Shown one piece after another: positions 8,726-16,708 of a DNA stretch of 64,000 nucleotides (position 1 is the first letter of the stretch; every line of letters starts with the position of its first letter). The DNA is from an uncultured Muribaculaceae bacterium (GTDB lineage Bacteria > Bacteroidota > Bacteroidia > Bacteroidales > Muribaculaceae), in contig CANQZG010000004.1 in assembly GCA_947628305.1 (NCBI GenBank), positions 124,001-188,000 on the forward strand, given 5' to 3'. Below the pieces are notes generated by a model, which was not told where the DNA came from, ran no database searches, and saw nothing but the letters and a program-made list of their open reading frames with translations. Made by a program: the position numbers and the translations under genes.

Positions 8726-9808
8726 ATGAAGAAATTATTTCTTTACACAGCTGCGGCGTTGACGTTGACAGCCTGTTCAAGCACCGATGTCATCGATGAG
8801 AGCGTGCAAAGTCCCGCAATCGGGTTCAACACTCTCGTCGGGAAGAACTCGCGTGCTTTGACCAATACCAATTTCAACAAGTTTTATGTCTACGGGTCCT
8901 ATACCAAGTCAGGTGCTGAACTGACACCTTTCCAGGTGTTCCATGGAGAGGCGGTCACCAAGACTGACGGCTCATGGGGGTATGATGACAAGCGTTATTG
9001 GATTCCCGGTGCGAGCTACAAATTTTTCGCCTACAGCTGCGACGGTAGCGCAATCAACGGGGATAACGGGACTGTGGCCTATCCTCTCGCTACTTCTGAC
9101 ACATATACAGGCCCGGCTCAGGTCTTGAATATCAACAATTATATTTGTAACAGTAGCCATCAGCATGACCTTGTCTACGCTGCGGCCGCCGGCAATCCCA
9201 TCCTTGGCTTAGAGACGAACAATAAGAATGTATCGTTTAATTTCAAGCATATATTGTCACGGGTCAACGTTAAATTCACCAGCAATTTCACGGATGATTA
9301 TAAAATCGCGATTTCCAATGTGCATATTGTCAACATGCGTGACAAAGGGAACTATGCATGGAGCGACCCTACCACGGTTTCATGGGTTAAATCATCGGTT
9401 GACAGGACAGCGGCCGACAAGTTTATAAATCTTGCGATAGAGGCTGACAAGAATATCGCGATAAAAGGTCAGACTGAAGAAGAGAAAGTGCGTACAGCCT
9501 ACGGTTATGTCATTCCTTTCGAATACGCAGAGAACAATGTGCGTCTTGAATTTGACATCACGCTCTACAAGCAGAGTGGTGCCCGGGACAATGAATTGAG
9601 GGAAAGTGATATCCAGGTACTGCAAAGACACCTTAAAGGCTCATGGGCACCGAAATGGGAGGAAGGCTACAGTTATACCTATAATGTGCTTCTCGATGGT
9701 ACGGCAGCCTCTCTTGAGCCTATAGTGTTCGAGACCGCCGAGGATATGAACCTTGATAACTGGACACCGGGGACTACCCAGGTAGACTTCAATTTCTCTG
9801 GCAATTAA
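8726..9808 (+). CDS. Fimbrillin-family lipoprotein 1 (probable pilin)
   Basis: A 360-residue fimbrillin-like protein with lipobox LTLTAC (cysteine near residue 17). Family landmarks are FNTLVGKNSRALTNTNFNKF near 35-50, WGYDDKRYWIPGASYKFFAY near 90, the HILSRVNVKFT core near 180 and the final strand WTPGTTQVDF. In type V pili, precursor lipoproteins are cut after an arginine by a trypsin-like protease to expose a strand groove. SRALT after the lipobox is a plausible cut site. It is the only pilin candidate preceded by a longer AT-rich gap (52 bp), which may give it a separate start or higher translation; it is therefore the best candidate for the main shaft subunit (inference). Confidence 0.82.
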   Translation: MKKLFLYTAAALTLTACSSTDVIDESVQSPAIGFNTLVGKNSRALTNTNFNKFYVYGSYTKSGAELTPFQVFHGEAVTKTDGSWGYDDKRYWIPGASYKFFAYSCDGSAINGDNGTVAYPLATSDTYTGPAQVLNINNYICNSSHQHDLVYAAAAGNPILGLETNNKNVSFNFKHILSRVNVKFTSNFTDDYKIAISNVHIVNMRDKGNYAWSDPTTVSWVKSSVDRTAADKFINLAIEADKNIAIKGQTEEEKVRTAYGYVIPFEYAENNVRLEFDITLYKQSGARDNELRESDIQVLQRHLKGSWAPKWEEGYSYTYNVLLDGTAASLEPIVFETAEDMNLDNWTPGTTQVDFNFSGN

Positions 9809-9826
9809 AAGTAGACAATTTTTAAA

Positions 9827-10816
9827 ATGAAACGACCGATATTTCAATATAACACTATATTGGCGGTGACATTCGTCGCCATGGCTTCGTGTGCCACTGC
9901 CGACGGGCCTGACACCAAGGGTGACGCGTCACCCTTGGTGTTCACTGCCGGAGAGGTATCGCGTGCGTTTACCGGCAATGACAACATAATTTATAATCCG
10001 TTTGCCGTGTGGGGACATTTTGTCCCCACCGGCTCGGTTGACGCTTCACCCGTGACCGTGTTCAACGGGACGGAGGTGTACTATACCAAAGGTAACGGAT
10101 GGCATTATGAAAACACACAATACTGGTTTCCGGGATACAGCTACAGTTTTGCGGCCTTGCATCCCGCCTCATACATCGCCTCAAAGGCGGTGACATATAA
10201 CGGTGGCGCGTTGACCGTCACCGGAATCAAACCCGGCGTGGACGGTATAGACCTGCTTGCGGCGACGGCGTCGCGCGATTGCGTGGCGGGTCAGACCATG
10301 CGACCGGTTACGCTCAATTTCAGCCACCAGCTGTCGTTGTTGGCTTTTAACGGGCGTCTCGCCGCCGATGCCGACAAGGATGTGGAGGTTATCGCGGCAC
10401 GTCTCTACGGTGTCCCCTCGGTCGGGGACTGGAGTGACGGACAATGGGTCTCGTTGCGTGAAACCACGACAGCTGCGTCCCCTTACAGGGAAGCCGCTTC
10501 CAAGGTCTTTGCCATTGACGACGAGGCCTCTTATAAAGGGGTGGATATATTTGGCGACATGTTTGTCATCCCGCAGTTTGTGTCGGCCGATGCGGTGTTC
10601 GAAATAGAATACCGCTATGTCGGCGTCCCAGGGGACATACATGTACACCGTGTGCCGCTTTCATCCGTTTCAACGGCAATCGACGGCCGCTGGCGGCCCA
10701 ACCGTAGTTACCGATATAATTTTACAATAGACGCCGGTGCCGATTATATCCTGTTTGACACCCCGATGGTTGACCAATGGGAAGAAGGTGGCGGCGGCAA
10801 TATCATAATACAATAA
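9827..10816 (+). CDS. Fimbrillin-family lipoprotein 2
   Basis: A 329-residue fimbrillin-like lipoprotein, 18 bp after fimbrillin 1. The lipobox is VAMASC (cysteine near residue 22). It shares family features with its neighbours: EVSRAFTGNDN after the lipobox as possible arginine cleavage site, WHYENTQYWFPGYSYSFAAL near 88, the LNFSHQLSLLAF core and a final Asp-rich strand (MVDQWEEGG). A perfect 30-bp palindrome lies in codons about 29-38, just after the lipobox. Likely a pilin or accessory subunit; order in the fibre cannot be read from sequence. Confidence 0.8.
   Translation: MKRPIFQYNTILAVTFVAMASCATADGPDTKGDASPLVFTAGEVSRAFTGNDNIIYNPFAVWGHFVPTGSVDASPVTVFNGTEVYYTKGNGWHYENTQYWFPGYSYSFAALHPASYIASKAVTYNGGALTVTGIKPGVDGIDLLAATASRDCVAGQTMRPVTLNFSHQLSLLAFNGRLAADADKDVEVIAARLYGVPSVGDWSDGQWVSLRETTTAASPYREAASKVFAIDDEASYKGVDIFGDMFVIPQFVSADAVFEIEYRYVGVPGDIHVHRVPLSSVSTAIDGRWRPNRSYRYNFTIDAGADYILFDTPMVDQWEEGGGGNIIIQ
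9912..9941. repeat. Perfect 30-bp palindrome inside fimbrillin 2
   Basis: ACACCAAGGGTGACG (9912-9926) is followed without a gap by its exact reverse complement to 9941. It encodes part of DTKGDASPLVF. The 12-bp core GTGACGCGTCAC also occurs at 8438-8449 in the DUF5119 gene of the same operon. It could form a strong mRNA hairpin or a cruciform. Confidence 0.9.
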
Positions 10817-10847
10817 TGGAGTCATGATGACTTCATCCTTTCGATAA

Positions 10848-11993
10848 ATGTCTGTAAAAAATAACATATTTATATCACTGGTGGCTATTGTCGCCTTGTG
10901 TTCATGCGAATCGCATGATGATGGTGTGACCCCCGACGGGCAGACGGTCATTATGTTCGGGCGTCCGGCTGTGACATCCGGCGGTTTCGGCAGGTCACGT
11001 AGCGGGATGCTCAATGCGTTCCCGTCAGGGGCTCAATTCAAGGTGTACGGTTACTGTATCCCTTACATGGCCACGGGCATACAACCTGACCCGAACGGGG
11101 CGAAATCGCCGTGGGTCGACAAGGCTCTGCTGGCCCATGCCGATGTATTCTATGGCAAGACGGTCACAGTCAATGGTGACGCCACCGATTATTCCGGCCT
11201 GAAGGCATGGTACAGCGAGGAGGATTATCCGGGGTCGTCGCGGTTTCTGTACTCTTTCATGGCCCATTATCCTGCCGAAGGTTATTTTGACGTGACACCG
11301 GCATCTGACACAGGAAAGGGTGCGCCGTCATTTCGTTTTACAATGCCTTTCTCGGGAGGGGATAACAACACGCTTCTCAAAACTGAGAATGTGCCTGACG
11401 CGATGGTCGCGTCAAGGTTTGACCACCGGCGTGCGGGGGGCAAGGTGAATTTCGTGTTCTCCCACATCATGACGGCGTTGCGTTTCAGGATAAACAACCA
11501 CAATTCAGAGCCGCTTGTAATCACCGGCGCGCGGATGAGCGGGCGTTTCTACCGCACTGCGACATTTGATTTCTCTACCGACGAGATGAAGACCTCGGTG
11601 GGTAAGCTCGGCGATAACGATGATTGCTATAGAGGATATTTTAATCTGCTTGAAGGCACGCAGACGGTGACCGGCAACGGTTCCGACATGCTCGGAACCG
11701 GTGACGGCACTACCGTGTTGCTGATACCTAACACTAACGTTGACCCTTCGTCGACAGGTGGTAACCAGTATGCAATCGGTGATGACAAGGTCATAACCGT
11801 CAATTACCGATTGGGAGACGGCGAGCCTAAGGAGTTCAGTGTGTCGGGTTTCAAATTCTCGCATCGTCCCGACGGGGGTAAACGTTACACGGTCAGCCTC
11901 AATTTCGTCGGGGAGAAATTTGTGCTGGTGTTCACCGCCGATAATGACCATAATTGGGAGAACGGCTCCGATAATGACTTGACAATAAAATAG
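10848..11993 (+). CDS. Fimbrillin-family lipoprotein 3
   Basis: A 381-residue fimbrillin-like lipoprotein with lipobox ALCSC (cysteine near residue 20). FGRSRSGMLNAFPSG near 48-62 holds several arginines suited to trypsin-like processing. The family core appears as KVNFVFSHIMTALRFRINNH near 195 and KRYTVSLNFVGEKFVLVFT near the end. It is less similar to fimbrillins 1 and 2 than they are to each other, and its place just before the DUF4906 gene suggests an accessory or sub-tip subunit (inference). It follows fimbrillin 2 by 31 bp. Confidence 0.78.
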   Translation: MSVKNNIFISLVAIVALCSCESHDDGVTPDGQTVIMFGRPAVTSGGFGRSRSGMLNAFPSGAQFKVYGYCIPYMATGIQPDPNGAKSPWVDKALLAHADVFYGKTVTVNGDATDYSGLKAWYSEEDYPGSSRFLYSFMAHYPAEGYFDVTPASDTGKGAPSFRFTMPFSGGDNNTLLKTENVPDAMVASRFDHRRAGGKVNFVFSHIMTALRFRINNHNSEPLVITGARMSGRFYRTATFDFSTDEMKTSVGKLGDNDDCYRGYFNLLEGTQTVTGNGSDMLGTGDGTTVLLIPNTNVDPSSTGGNQYAIGDDKVITVNYRLGDGEPKEFSVSGFKFSHRPDGGKRYTVSLNFVGEKFVLVFTADNDHNWENGSDNDLTIK

Positions 11994-12004
11994 GATACAG
12001 TGTA

Positions 12005-14590
12005 ATGATGATAAGGAAAATTCATATATTCACCGCCATGGTGCTGTCAATGGTGTTGGCGTCGTGTGTCGACGACATCGATGCCCCGTCTCGCGGGGGA
12101 GATGGTGGCGGGGGAGTGATGCTGACGATGAGATGTGTCGACATGCTTCCCGAGGCCCCCGATATATCGTCGGTTGCCTCCCGAGGCTCCGACCCCAAGA
12201 CCCAGGAAGAAAAGGAAATAAGGTCGTTGCATCTGTTCTTCTTTGACGCCGATGACGGCACGTTGCTCGAGCCTACAAATGAAATCAATTTCCCGCCTTA
12301 TCAGACAATAGTCTATGACGAGACAGAGTTCACGACCAACAGTGTGCTGGCGATTCCCGAAAACGCTTTCACGCAGATGGACAACGTGCTTGTGGTCGCG
12401 ATTGCCAATATAAACGGGACTGACGACACCGACCCCGAGGCCAATCGTTTCTGCACCCGTTATTCGCCCAACGGTAAAATCAAGGATGGCACCCGCGATG
12501 TCAATGCCCCCGATTTCGAGATTGACGGTTTCGAGAAACTGAAAAAGTGGCGTTATGCGCCAAGGTTGCGTACCGCCGACGGTGATGACATAAGCGAGCT
12601 TCCGCGCGCGGGTATGCCCATGCTCGGATACACCCACTCGGCTATCAGCCTTAACGAGCCTAACGCCGAGGGATTCAACAGGCAGGAGATTCAGATGACA
12701 GCGTTGATGTCACGTGTCGATATAAGTGTCAGGCTCGACCCCGATAACGAGAACCTCGCCGGGACGTTGCCCACAATGACAATCACGGGATACGGAATAC
12801 GCAACATGGCGACGATAGTGCCGTTTGAGATTCCGGCGGCCAAGGACATGACGCTCAAGCAGGGCGCGGCGGCCAGTGAAGCGGATGTCACGTCAGGTCC
12901 TTTCGATGATTACGAGGTGACACTCGAGACCCCTGTCACAATCAACAAGGAGAGCGACGCGGTCAGGTTCAGTTATTATACATACGAGAACGTACAGCTG
13001 CCCGATTATAAGAAGACTTCGGCCGGTCTTGACGGAAAAGAGATGTGGAACGGCGAGACGTTTGATTATCCTAAAGGTATTGAAGATGACGACCGTCAGC
13101 GGTGGAAACCGGTCATCGCCCGTGACACAAAGGCGTCGGCCTTGACACTGAAAGCCGATTATGTGACACACCAGGGACTTCAGTACAAGGCGCAGTTCAC
13201 CGTCTACATGGGAAAGAATTCTATCGATGATTTCAAGGTTATTCGTAATCATCAGTATAACAACAATATAACAATCAAGGGACTCGATTACGTGCGTAAC
13301 TCGACCGATGCGGTATATACATTTGACGGCCGTGTCAACGTGCTGACCGACAACCCGGTTTATCTTGCGATTGTAAATGAACGTAAGGTCGATGCCCACG
13401 CCTCGGCCCTGCCGATGGATGTGTGGTTGCTCCTGCGCGAGCCGCAGCCGGGACAGACTGAACGACCGAAGGTGTCCCACAATTCCACAGTCACGGTCGA
13501 AATCATGAATGACCCTGCGACAGGGAAGCCCTACGACTGGATTCGCATGGTGATGATTCCGCGCGAAGAAATGGAGAATACCTATAAATTCAGTGCCGGA
13601 GGTGGTTGTGAACCCTATTTTTATACCGATTTGCTGGACCGTATCGATGACCGTTCCATAATCAGCGGTCATCCGGGGCGTGATTGCGGCACAAAGGTTG
13701 AAATCAAGAGCGAACCTTACCCCGGTGTGGATAATTCACGCTCGCGTGTCTATTTTTATATCGATGAAAATGTGCCTTCGACGTGGAATGACCCTGACTA
13801 CGGGGTGCGTTCGGCACGCATCAAGATTGTATATACCAATGACAAGGGGACTGGTGACCGTCGAGAGCGCATTCTTGAAATAGAGCAGCGTGCGCTCGTC
13901 AAGGTCGAGGGTACTAAACGTATCGGTAATACCAATCATAAGATTGAGACCTATATGGAATACTACGAGGAGTATCTTGAACACAACGACCCTCTTGACA
14001 GGCATGAACAGCCGGGAGAGTTTTATAGAGGACTCCCGTGGGGACACAATGGGTCGTCGGTTAGACGGCTTGTATCGTCTATTTTTGTATGGGAGGAAAA
14101 TATTGACGGGTGTGATGTATATCTCAAAAGTGATGCGTTTGCCTATACAAGGGCCCTGGTTGCAAATGCCGGAGGTATAAAGTCGGTGAATCTTTACAAT
14201 GAGGATGCCCCTGCATCGGCCGCTCATTATTGTTGGGGACGAAATAAGCGTACCGGCGACGGAGATGTACCTCAAAGCGATACAGGCTGGTATCTTCCCG
14301 GCATATCGGAGCTTGAAGTCGCGATTGTCGATTATTTTAACACGTTCTCTGACTTCAGAGGGAATTTCTATTGGTCATCCTCATGTGGTAAAAACTTTAA
14401 TCGAGCTGCATCGGAGAACAGGCAGCGTGCCCGTGCCACCAAGTTGTTGTTGAATTCTGACGGGACACCGAAACTTGATGCTAACGGAAATGGACAGTAT
14501 GAGAACAGTGAAAATGAAAACGATGGTGCACAGCTGCGCACGAACCATAATCGTATTCGCGCTTTCTACACGCCTAACCGTAAGCAGTGA
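12005..14590 (+). CDS. DUF4906 lipoprotein, probable pilus tip protein
   Basis: An 861-residue lipoprotein (lipobox VLASC, cysteine near residue 21), last gene of the pilus operon. EEKEIRSLHLFFFDADDGTL near residue 61 is the typical N-terminal strand region of Bacteroidales pilin/tip proteins, and the middle (near 225-480) carries DUF4906-type pilin repeats. The last 200 residues (YCWGRNKRTGDGDVPQSDTG, WYLPGISELEVAIVDYFN, FYWSSSC) resemble a DUF1566/lectin-like fold and could be the receptor-binding head. Large terminal proteins of this kind sit at the tip of type V pili. The stop lies only 4 bp from the convergent ATPase gene. Confidence 0.78.
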   Translation: MMIRKIHIFTAMVLSMVLASCVDDIDAPSRGGDGGGGVMLTMRCVDMLPEAPDISSVASRGSDPKTQEEKEIRSLHLFFFDADDGTLLEPTNEINFPPYQTIVYDETEFTTNSVLAIPENAFTQMDNVLVVAIANINGTDDTDPEANRFCTRYSPNGKIKDGTRDVNAPDFEIDGFEKLKKWRYAPRLRTADGDDISELPRAGMPMLGYTHSAISLNEPNAEGFNRQEIQMTALMSRVDISVRLDPDNENLAGTLPTMTITGYGIRNMATIVPFEIPAAKDMTLKQGAAASEADVTSGPFDDYEVTLETPVTINKESDAVRFSYYTYENVQLPDYKKTSAGLDGKEMWNGETFDYPKGIEDDDRQRWKPVIARDTKASALTLKADYVTHQGLQYKAQFTVYMGKNSIDDFKVIRNHQYNNNITIKGLDYVRNSTDAVYTFDGRVNVLTDNPVYLAIVNERKVDAHASALPMDVWLLLREPQPGQTERPKVSHNSTVTVEIMNDPATGKPYDWIRMVMIPREEMENTYKFSAGGGCEPYFYTDLLDRIDDRSIISGHPGRDCGTKVEIKSEPYPGVDNSRSRVYFYIDENVPSTWNDPDYGVRSARIKIVYTNDKGTGDRRERILEIEQRALVKVEGTKRIGNTNHKIETYMEYYEEYLEHNDPLDRHEQPGEFYRGLPWGHNGSSVRRLVSSIFVWEENIDGCDVYLKSDAFAYTRALVANAGGIKSVNLYNEDAPASAAHYCWGRNKRTGDGDVPQSDTGWYLPGISELEVAIVDYFNTFSDFRGNFYWSSSCGKNFNRAASENRQRARATKLLLNSDGTPKLDANGNGQYENSENENDGAQLRTNHNRIRAFYTPNRKQ

Positions 14591-14594
14591 TAAC

Positions 14595-15947
14595 TTATAT
14601 CAGGATTTCGTCACCTTCATGCCCGTCGCCATTCATGAACATCACATAGTAGACGGGCATGTAGGTTATTTTTCCATCGCATTCAACCTCTCGGTTATTA
14701 GATAAGACGTAGCCGTGATTTATGTGGTAATCTTCGGTGGAGACGAAACGTGTTAGCGCGCTGTGCCGTTTGTAGTCCTTGCCCGATTTTACTTCTATGG
14801 GGACTACCGAGAGGCTTGAATAGTCATCGATTAGATAATCCACCTCTCCGTGCGTGCGGTTGTCGTAATAGAAAAGGTTGTGGCCCGATGAAGCCAGTTC
14901 GGTCGCTACCGCACACTCATAGACGGAACCGAGATTAATACTTGCCTCGTCGTTTAGGATTGCTGAGATGTTATTTCGGTAAAGTATGGCTGTGAGGAGT
15001 CCGACATCATTCAGATAAAGTTTCAATAGATTTTTATGTTCTGACTCCAGAAGCGGGAAAGTCGGGTTGGAAATGGCTTTTACTTCAAGGGTTATACCTG
15101 AACTGATGAGATATTCAATTTCATCGTGGTAGTTTTCGGCCCGTTTCCCTTTTATATTTTCTATGTTTTTGAAAATCAATCGTTTCTTCTTGTTTTCAAG
15201 ATTGGAAGGTACTAAGTTGTATATACGGGAAATCTTTAGTCTATGTTCGTCATCATATTTTGATGCATCGATTGAATATAGGTCGTGTATATCCCGCTGA
15301 ATATCACGGATTTTGACGATATTGTGTGTCGTGAGAAACGTGTTTACGGCCTCGGGCATGCCGCCAACCAAAAGATACCTTTTGAATAAATCCATCACGC
15401 GTGAGTGCATCGATTCCGACAGGCTTTCACGCTTGATGAACTGTGAACGCATGAATTCAATCGCGTCATTACCAAAGCCGTTTGCTATGAGAAACTCCTC
15501 AAAGTCCATCGGGTACATCTGCATGATGTCTATGCTTCCGAGCGGTATGGATGTCGATTTTTTCAGGGTCACTCCGAGCAATGAGCCACTTGCCACATAA
15601 CGGAAACGATTTTCTTCACGCAAAAATTTCATCATGGTGAGTAGATGAGGGTATTGCTGAATCTCGTCAAGAAAAATGATTGTATCTTCGACCGTCCCTA
15701 ATTTATCCCCTGCTATCATGCTCAATGTAAGATAGAAATCATCGGTCGTCCTTACCTTCTCAAAGAGACGTTCACCTTCGTAATCTTTGATAAGGTTAAG
15801 TTCTATGAAATTAGGGAACAGTTTGTTCGCGACATGACGTATTATAAATGATTTGCCAACCTGTCTTGCCCCGCTTACGATTAACACTTTGTTTTCGTTG
15901 TGGGTCAGGTACTTAGTTATGTGACTTTCGATTTTGCGATGTAACAT
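14595..15947 (-). CDS. AAA ATPase with DUF4143 nuclease-like C-terminus, copy 2
   Basis: A 450-residue paralogue of the protein at 2990-4324. Walker A is SGARQVGKSF near residue 25, Walker B IIFLDEIQQYPHLL near 88, sensor-like VASGSLLGV near 118. The DUF4143 end shows HGEVDYLIDD...VVPIEVKSGK near 365-390, the D...ExK nuclease-type pattern. Identity to copy 1 looks low, so it is not a recent duplication. Four direct repeats spaced exactly 33 bp fill the gap upstream, and the nearest ends about 3 bp before the ATG, so it overlaps the ribosome-binding region. It is convergent with the pilus operon, 4 bp apart. Function unknown. Confidence 0.85.
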   Translation of the reverse strand: MLHRKIESHITKYLTHNENKVLIVSGARQVGKSFIIRHVANKLFPNFIELNLIKDYEGERLFEKVRTTDDFYLTLSMIAGDKLGTVEDTIIFLDEIQQYPHLLTMMKFLREENRFRYVASGSLLGVTLKKSTSIPLGSIDIMQMYPMDFEEFLIANGFGNDAIEFMRSQFIKRESLSESMHSRVMDLFKRYLLVGGMPEAVNTFLTTHNIVKIRDIQRDIHDLYSIDASKYDDEHRLKISRIYNLVPSNLENKKKRLIFKNIENIKGKRAENYHDEIEYLISSGITLEVKAISNPTFPLLESEHKNLLKLYLNDVGLLTAILYRNNISAILNDEASINLGSVYECAVATELASSGHNLFYYDNRTHGEVDYLIDDYSSLSVVPIEVKSGKDYKRHSALTRFVSTEDYHINHGYVLSNNREVECDGKITYMPVYYVMFMNGDGHEGDEILI

Positions 15948-15949
15948 AT

Positions 15950-16063
15950 TACACTTTTCAGGCTAAATTCAGGACGTAAAAATACACTTTTCAATCCAAA
16001 AAAGCAAGCGTTTTATACACTTTTCAATCCGAAATGCGCTATAAAAAATACACTTTTCAACCC
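15950..16063. repeat. Four direct repeats at exact 33-bp spacing upstream of ATPase copy 2
   Basis: Copies of TACACTTTTCAATCC or near variants start at 15950, 15983, 16016 and 16049 (plus-strand spelling), each exactly 33 bp from the next. Read toward the ATPase gene the unit is GGATTGAAAAGTGTA. The middle two are identical over 15 bp; the outer two differ at 2-4 positions of the GGATT end. Intervening 18-bp stretches are unrelated. The array fills the whole gap between WbqC (stop at 16067) and the ATPase start. Confidence 0.9.
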
Positions 16064-16066
16064 TAA

Positions 16067-16708
16067 TTAAAAATTACGGGTCATGTGTTGAAGGACAATG
16101 GGAGATTCAGGACCCATGTTGAAGATTAGGTCGAGGATGCTTAGGCCGGGGATGAAGCCGAGCGAATCCTGACGCACTTGATAATATTCCGCTGTTTTAA
16201 AATGCGGTAATGGTGGGTGTCTGAAATCATCGATGATATCGTTGTCGTTTACCGGAGTGTCTTGTGGAATACCGAGGATGCCCCTGATAACACTGTCTAT
16301 CGCTGCGTCAAGATGTGTGATTGTCTCGCATTCATTTTCATGACGCGGGGTGAAAAACGGGGCGAAACGGTCAATATAGAATTCAAAATAAGGTGTGCGC
16401 CCGTAGGCCGACTCCAAAGCGGTCAGCATCTTGTCCCACCATTGCCCGTGGGTCGAGACTTTTATGTCTTTCCAGCGGGCGGCGGTCATGCTCACCGGCT
16501 TGGCTATGGGTACGGTCAGAGACAGTGTGCCCCTGGTATCGGCGATAGTGGTGCGGTGGGTCTCTTTCTGACGTTTGTTGAAAGACATGTCATAGTCGAC
16601 CGTTACGTTTCCGTATGCTGACATGAGGGCGTAATATCCCACGCTTCCACAGAATCGTGGAGGCAGGATAACCCTCTTGTCATGAAACCTGACGAGCGGG
16701 GATGTCAT
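16067..16708 (-). CDS. WbqC-like family protein
   Basis: A 213-residue WbqC-like protein. Family landmarks are LPPRFCGSVGYYALMSAYGN near residue 15, MSFNKRQKETHRTTIADTRG near 42, LTVPI near 62 and the frequent WDKMLTALESAYGRTPYFEF near 95. WbqC homologues are associated with surface polysaccharide or lipid modification, but the reaction is not established. Here the start overlaps the end of the signal peptidase gene by 4 bp, a pairing that suggests coupled expression rather than a shared pathway. Confidence 0.85.
   Translation of the reverse strand: MTSPLVRFHDKRVILPPRFCGSVGYYALMSAYGNVTVDYDMSFNKRQKETHRTTIADTRGTLSLTVPIAKPVSMTAARWKDIKVSTHGQWWDKMLTALESAYGRTPYFEFYIDRFAPFFTPRHENECETITHLDAAIDSVIRGILGIPQDTPVNDNDIIDDFRHPPLPHFKTAEYYQVRQDSLGFIPGLSILDLIFNMGPESPIVLQHMTRNF

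Noticed and set aside
12893..13672. 259-codon antisense open frame within the DUF4906 gene
   Set aside because: Shadow of a long, GC-balanced coding frame; the sense strand has a lipobox and pilus-protein features.
15950..16063. CRISPR array interpretation of the 33-bp-spaced repeats
   Set aside because: Repeat units are only ~15 bp, interiors ~18 bp, just three or four units, and no cas genes exist in the window.
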